Source of the DNA: Tenacibaculum larymnensis
Lineage (GTDB): Bacteria > Bacteroidota > Bacteroidia > Flavobacteriales > Flavobacteriaceae
Direction: 5' to 3'
DNA: 53,451 nucleotides
Assembly (NCBI RefSeq): GCF_028829235.1
Contig: NZ_JAIWJY010000016.1
Location: 1-53,451, forward strand
Both the position numbers and the translations under genes were made by a program. The notes beneath the pieces were generated by a model. The model was not told the DNA's origin and ran no database searches. It was given only the letters and a program-made list of their open reading frames with translations. Every line of letters starts with the position of its first letter. Positions within the stretch are counted from its first letter, which is position 1. Positions 52,001-53,451 of the stretch are shown in pieces.

Positions 52001-53405
52001 AATCGGTCTTATTCACCATCCTTCAATATTAACAAGCTCTGAAATTAAAAACATAAGACCTCCTTATGAGTATGGTGGTATTAGAAAATTGGGAGAAATT
52101 AATTATGATGCGAAGGATCATGACTATTCTGACCCCATACAAATGGATTTCAGTAATTACACTATAGGAAGAATAGTCAAAGATGGAGGTTCATATTCTA
52201 ATCCACCAGAAAAAATTAAAGTTCGAAAACAAATCTATTGGAGAATTCATGATTTAGGTTGGGATTCTGAATATTTCAAAAAAGCTGAAAAGAGTCTAAG
52301 TAATGCAAATTATTATAACAGAGGTAGAACAGAAAGAGCGAAGATTGAACGTTACGGAAAAAAGTATTCATGGATTGCCTATTTCGAAAATGCTGGTCTA
52401 AGAGACGACTTAGATTTATTAGATAATGAATGGGAAAGATTTAGAATTTCTGATGCTGATATTGATCCTAGTTTTCCATCTAAACCCATAAGTAAATTGT
52501 TTATCAAAGAAGATTTATTAGGCGATAGAAACAAGCCTCTTATTGATTGGTATGAAAAGGGAGGAATGCCTTTTATTGAAGATTATCTATCTATTAAAAA
52601 CTTACCAAACAATAATGGAGACTGGATTTGTTTAGATGGTTATATTAGTCAAGATGATGTTACTGCTGAGAGACACCGTTTTACATTCATGAGAAGTGTA
52701 CTAATAAAAGAAGACGATTATGACGAGGTCTTTAAATTATTAGAGAAACAAAATATGGGAGGAAGATGGTTTCCAGAGAAACATACAAATTATTACACTT
52801 ATTCAGGTGAATTATTCTATTGCTCAGATTCAACTTATGAGAACTTTACAAGTTTAGAATTCATAACGGCTAAAAAGAAAGTTAAAATTAAAAAAGGTGA
52901 ACCAGGATACTTTCCAACGATTCTTTGGGATAATTATAATAATGGAATAAGTTTAAAAAAAGAATTTCCTGATGAAATTGAGAAGGAAATATCTGAAAAA
53001 AAAGAATTTGAGGTATTATTACCTGTAATGGAATATAACTGGGAAGGCCATCATAGTCATCTTAATGATGCTGGACATTCTACTGTGATAGCTAAAGAAA
53101 TAGTTAATCATCTAGAACTTCTAGACCAACCCCAGACTTTTGACTTATATGAGTCTAATGGTGAAAAAGCTTCATTTAACGTAAACTATTACGATAATTA
53201 TAATAACAGTCAACAATTGGTATATATTAGAAAGGACTTACTGAATAGATTTTTAAAAGAAAAAAAAATGAAATTTGTTTGGATAGTTTGGGGAGAAAGA
53301 GACGTAAGATTTAAGACTAATGAAAGAAGGGAAAAGTTTTTTAAAACTCATCCTTTCAAAGATCGTCAAGTATTTCAAAAAATTAAAAAATATGAAAATG
53401 AATAG
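49053..53405 (+). CDS. Large nuclease-STAND NTPase protein, Avs-like antiviral defence candidate
   Basis: The 1450-residue protein opens with a PD-(D/E)xK nuclease of the Mrr type: GSGGDGGVEFYL (D50, E54) and WGWQCKFF (Q68-x-K70), followed by WTLCLKTDFT. A helical linker (about 175-355) leads to a P-loop NTPase with an unusual Walker A ADAAKGKTHIS (G368-K369-T370), Walker B IPIVIDGLNE (D440) and ILVTTCR (473-479), as in STAND/NACHT ATPases. The rest is helical repeat-like sequence (for example FPKEFSSMVFDSLKINDPYVW) and a conserved-looking ERYGKKYSWIAYFE (about 1099). In antiviral STAND proteins the C-terminal part senses a phage protein and the nuclease then degrades DNA. The exact Avs type is not assignable by eye. 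It is a stand-alone gene at the end of the window. Confidence 0.85.
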   Translation: MTGIGQIDFSKLKPYDGKVTKCFEQLCYQLAIKEYGHLGSFTPIDGSGGDGGVEFYLKHDNGEVWGWQCKFFGNSGRLNLSNRKKQIEDSLETACRNHSNLTKWTLCLKTDFTANSINKTGKQQKGEQDWFDNSLPSKIPTGKQVTLIHWGESQILNLLNSPKNIGTRSFFFGDLEFSQEWFKEKFTENFEKVKDKYDFYLHSIDKYTQSKIDFILFSSHYNEHLVTLEKDLLKKSNQILSAIKSFRGETMVSKKEEVQRANFVVYCDEFKNHLSFTLDKIELIKKCFINFSEDLLPKSILQELETNFISFFLKIDFTVFEEKSRAYKDASNIYDLISEFTEIYNRFFRNYFHEKQNELHFIADAAKGKTHISCDIAFKKVKEEMPVIFITGDKFTSETNLLEAIKRILDINQQFSFDQFIQALDIYASIVKSKIPIVIDGLNETIFNRFFSPIWKNHIEALASKISKTKNIILVTTCRTSYIERIWNNTQHNRFHFLDGFEDHETILEAVNKYFKKYKLNAESFFAPIEKFRDPIFLKIFCEIKNPNWRTSKEIHVNIEEESTYDIFNEYLNQVNKRVTLNNPILKKNELFISESLAKLSTYLWENDLREIPIKEFYNLFDGTEQYEKDKSRAEILINEGLVVTRDMRVKQEYVSFTYDILAGYMISENLINNKQNLKYFVSSEFINKIINENGQHPLFEDVISALCLLLPQLKSTSFHSIIESDKKLNFTKSKAFKYLPKYFTNKFSRRISFSKSVFSKSITSLFSLPAEYVKDEDKKLITKLFFSSSQNMKHFFDLSFKTLSDLQHPLNALFLSKLLLLMPMNQRDVNWTEYIRKKSYDLESYIAEFLVQCKNTKEESTSVIKKQHIIASFFLWFLTSTNRALRDDTTRALYYYGRKFPKEFSSMVFDSLKINDPYVWERTLAALYGVAMAEHNSIISDKFRTTLLPEICKNIYNNMFKEDSTFSTTHILARDYARRILEIGLIHHPSILTSSEIKNIRPPYEYGGIRKLGEINYDAKDHDYSDPIQMDFSNYTIGRIVKDGGSYSNPPEKIKVRKQIYWRIHDLGWDSEYFKKAEKSLSNANYYNRGRTERAKIERYGKKYSWIAYFENAGLRDDLDLLDNEWERFRISDADIDPSFPSKPISKLFIKEDLLGDRNKPLIDWYEKGGMPFIEDYLSIKNLPNNNGDWICLDGYISQDDVTAERHRFTFMRSVLIKEDDYDEVFKLLEKQNMGGRWFPEKHTNYYTYSGELFYCSDSTYENFTSLEFITAKKKVKIKKGEPGYFPTILWDNYNNGISLKKEFPDEIEKEISEKKEFEVLLPVMEYNWEGHHSHLNDAGHSTVIAKEIVNHLELLDQPQTFDLYESNGEKASFNVNYYDNYNNSQQLVYIRKDLLNRFLKEKKMKFVWIVWGERDVRFKTNERREKFFKTHPFKDRQVFQKIKKYENE

Positions 53406-53451
53406 TAAAGGCTACTTACTAAACTCTGATTTAAAAAAAGCACGAGCATAC

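Overview
The window reads as chromosome of a low-GC member of the Flavobacteriaceae (Bacteroidota). The evidence is a strongly AT-biased sequence, Bacteroidota-type promoters (TAnnTTTG at -7, one with TTG 19 nt upstream), almost no Shine-Dalgarno sequences, a type IX secretion C-terminal sorting domain, a gliding-motility peptidyl-prolyl isomerase (GldI), many SCx lipoprotein leaders, and spacers full of TTAGT-rich and TTCTCGATA-type repeats. The genus cannot be fixed from sequence reading alone; it looks marine, Tenacibaculum/Polaribacter-like.

Layout. 1-5050: radical SAM protein, T9SS-exported S8 peptidase, and a HEIGH metalloprotease gene broken by one in-frame stop. 5055-10602: aroC, tRNA-Ser(TGA), and a minus-strand block of PAP2 phosphatase, three peptidyl-prolyl isomerase genes including gldI, and a DHH phosphoesterase. 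10684-16339: PhoD-like phosphatase, ndk, small secreted or hypothetical proteins, DUF721 protein with recF, a membrane TPR protein and ribH. 16517-22501: a small membrane protein, mutL, two tandem rhomboid proteases, an EEP-family hydrolase and a geranylgeranyl-reductase-like flavoprotein. 22657-24387: a two-gene unit of an Asp/Asn-hydroxylase-fold oxygenase and a SAM methyltransferase. 24384-28528: small membrane proteins and a NarL-type two-component pair. 28695-29912: a thioredoxin-like protein, a DUF2024 protein and a MarR regulator with a Cys-rich tail, with a TTAGG-N3-CCTAA operator candidate. 30004-44941: mostly housekeeping genes (AAA ATPase, YggS, mtaB, lytic transglycosylase, folE, hisS, YihY, M3 peptidase, nadC).

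44942-53451 is the accessory and most interesting part. It holds repeat-laden spacers and a small Cys-containing peptide with a double-glycine-like leader. The peptide gene has a potential H-type pseudoknot in its 5' leader and is followed, across a hairpin, by a TlpA-like thiol lipoprotein. After these come a PKHD-type 2OG-Fe(II) oxygenase, a roughly 60% GC minisatellite of 15 units of 21 bp, and a 1450-residue protein with an N-terminal Mrr-like nuclease and a STAND/NACHT-like NTPase, typical of antiviral STAND (Avs-like) defence.

The best candidates for undescribed biology are the peptide/TlpA locus with its structured leader, the MarR-thioredoxin operator system, the oxygenase-methyltransferase pair, and the minisatellite next to the defence gene. 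All functions are inferred from motifs read by eye; no database search was run.
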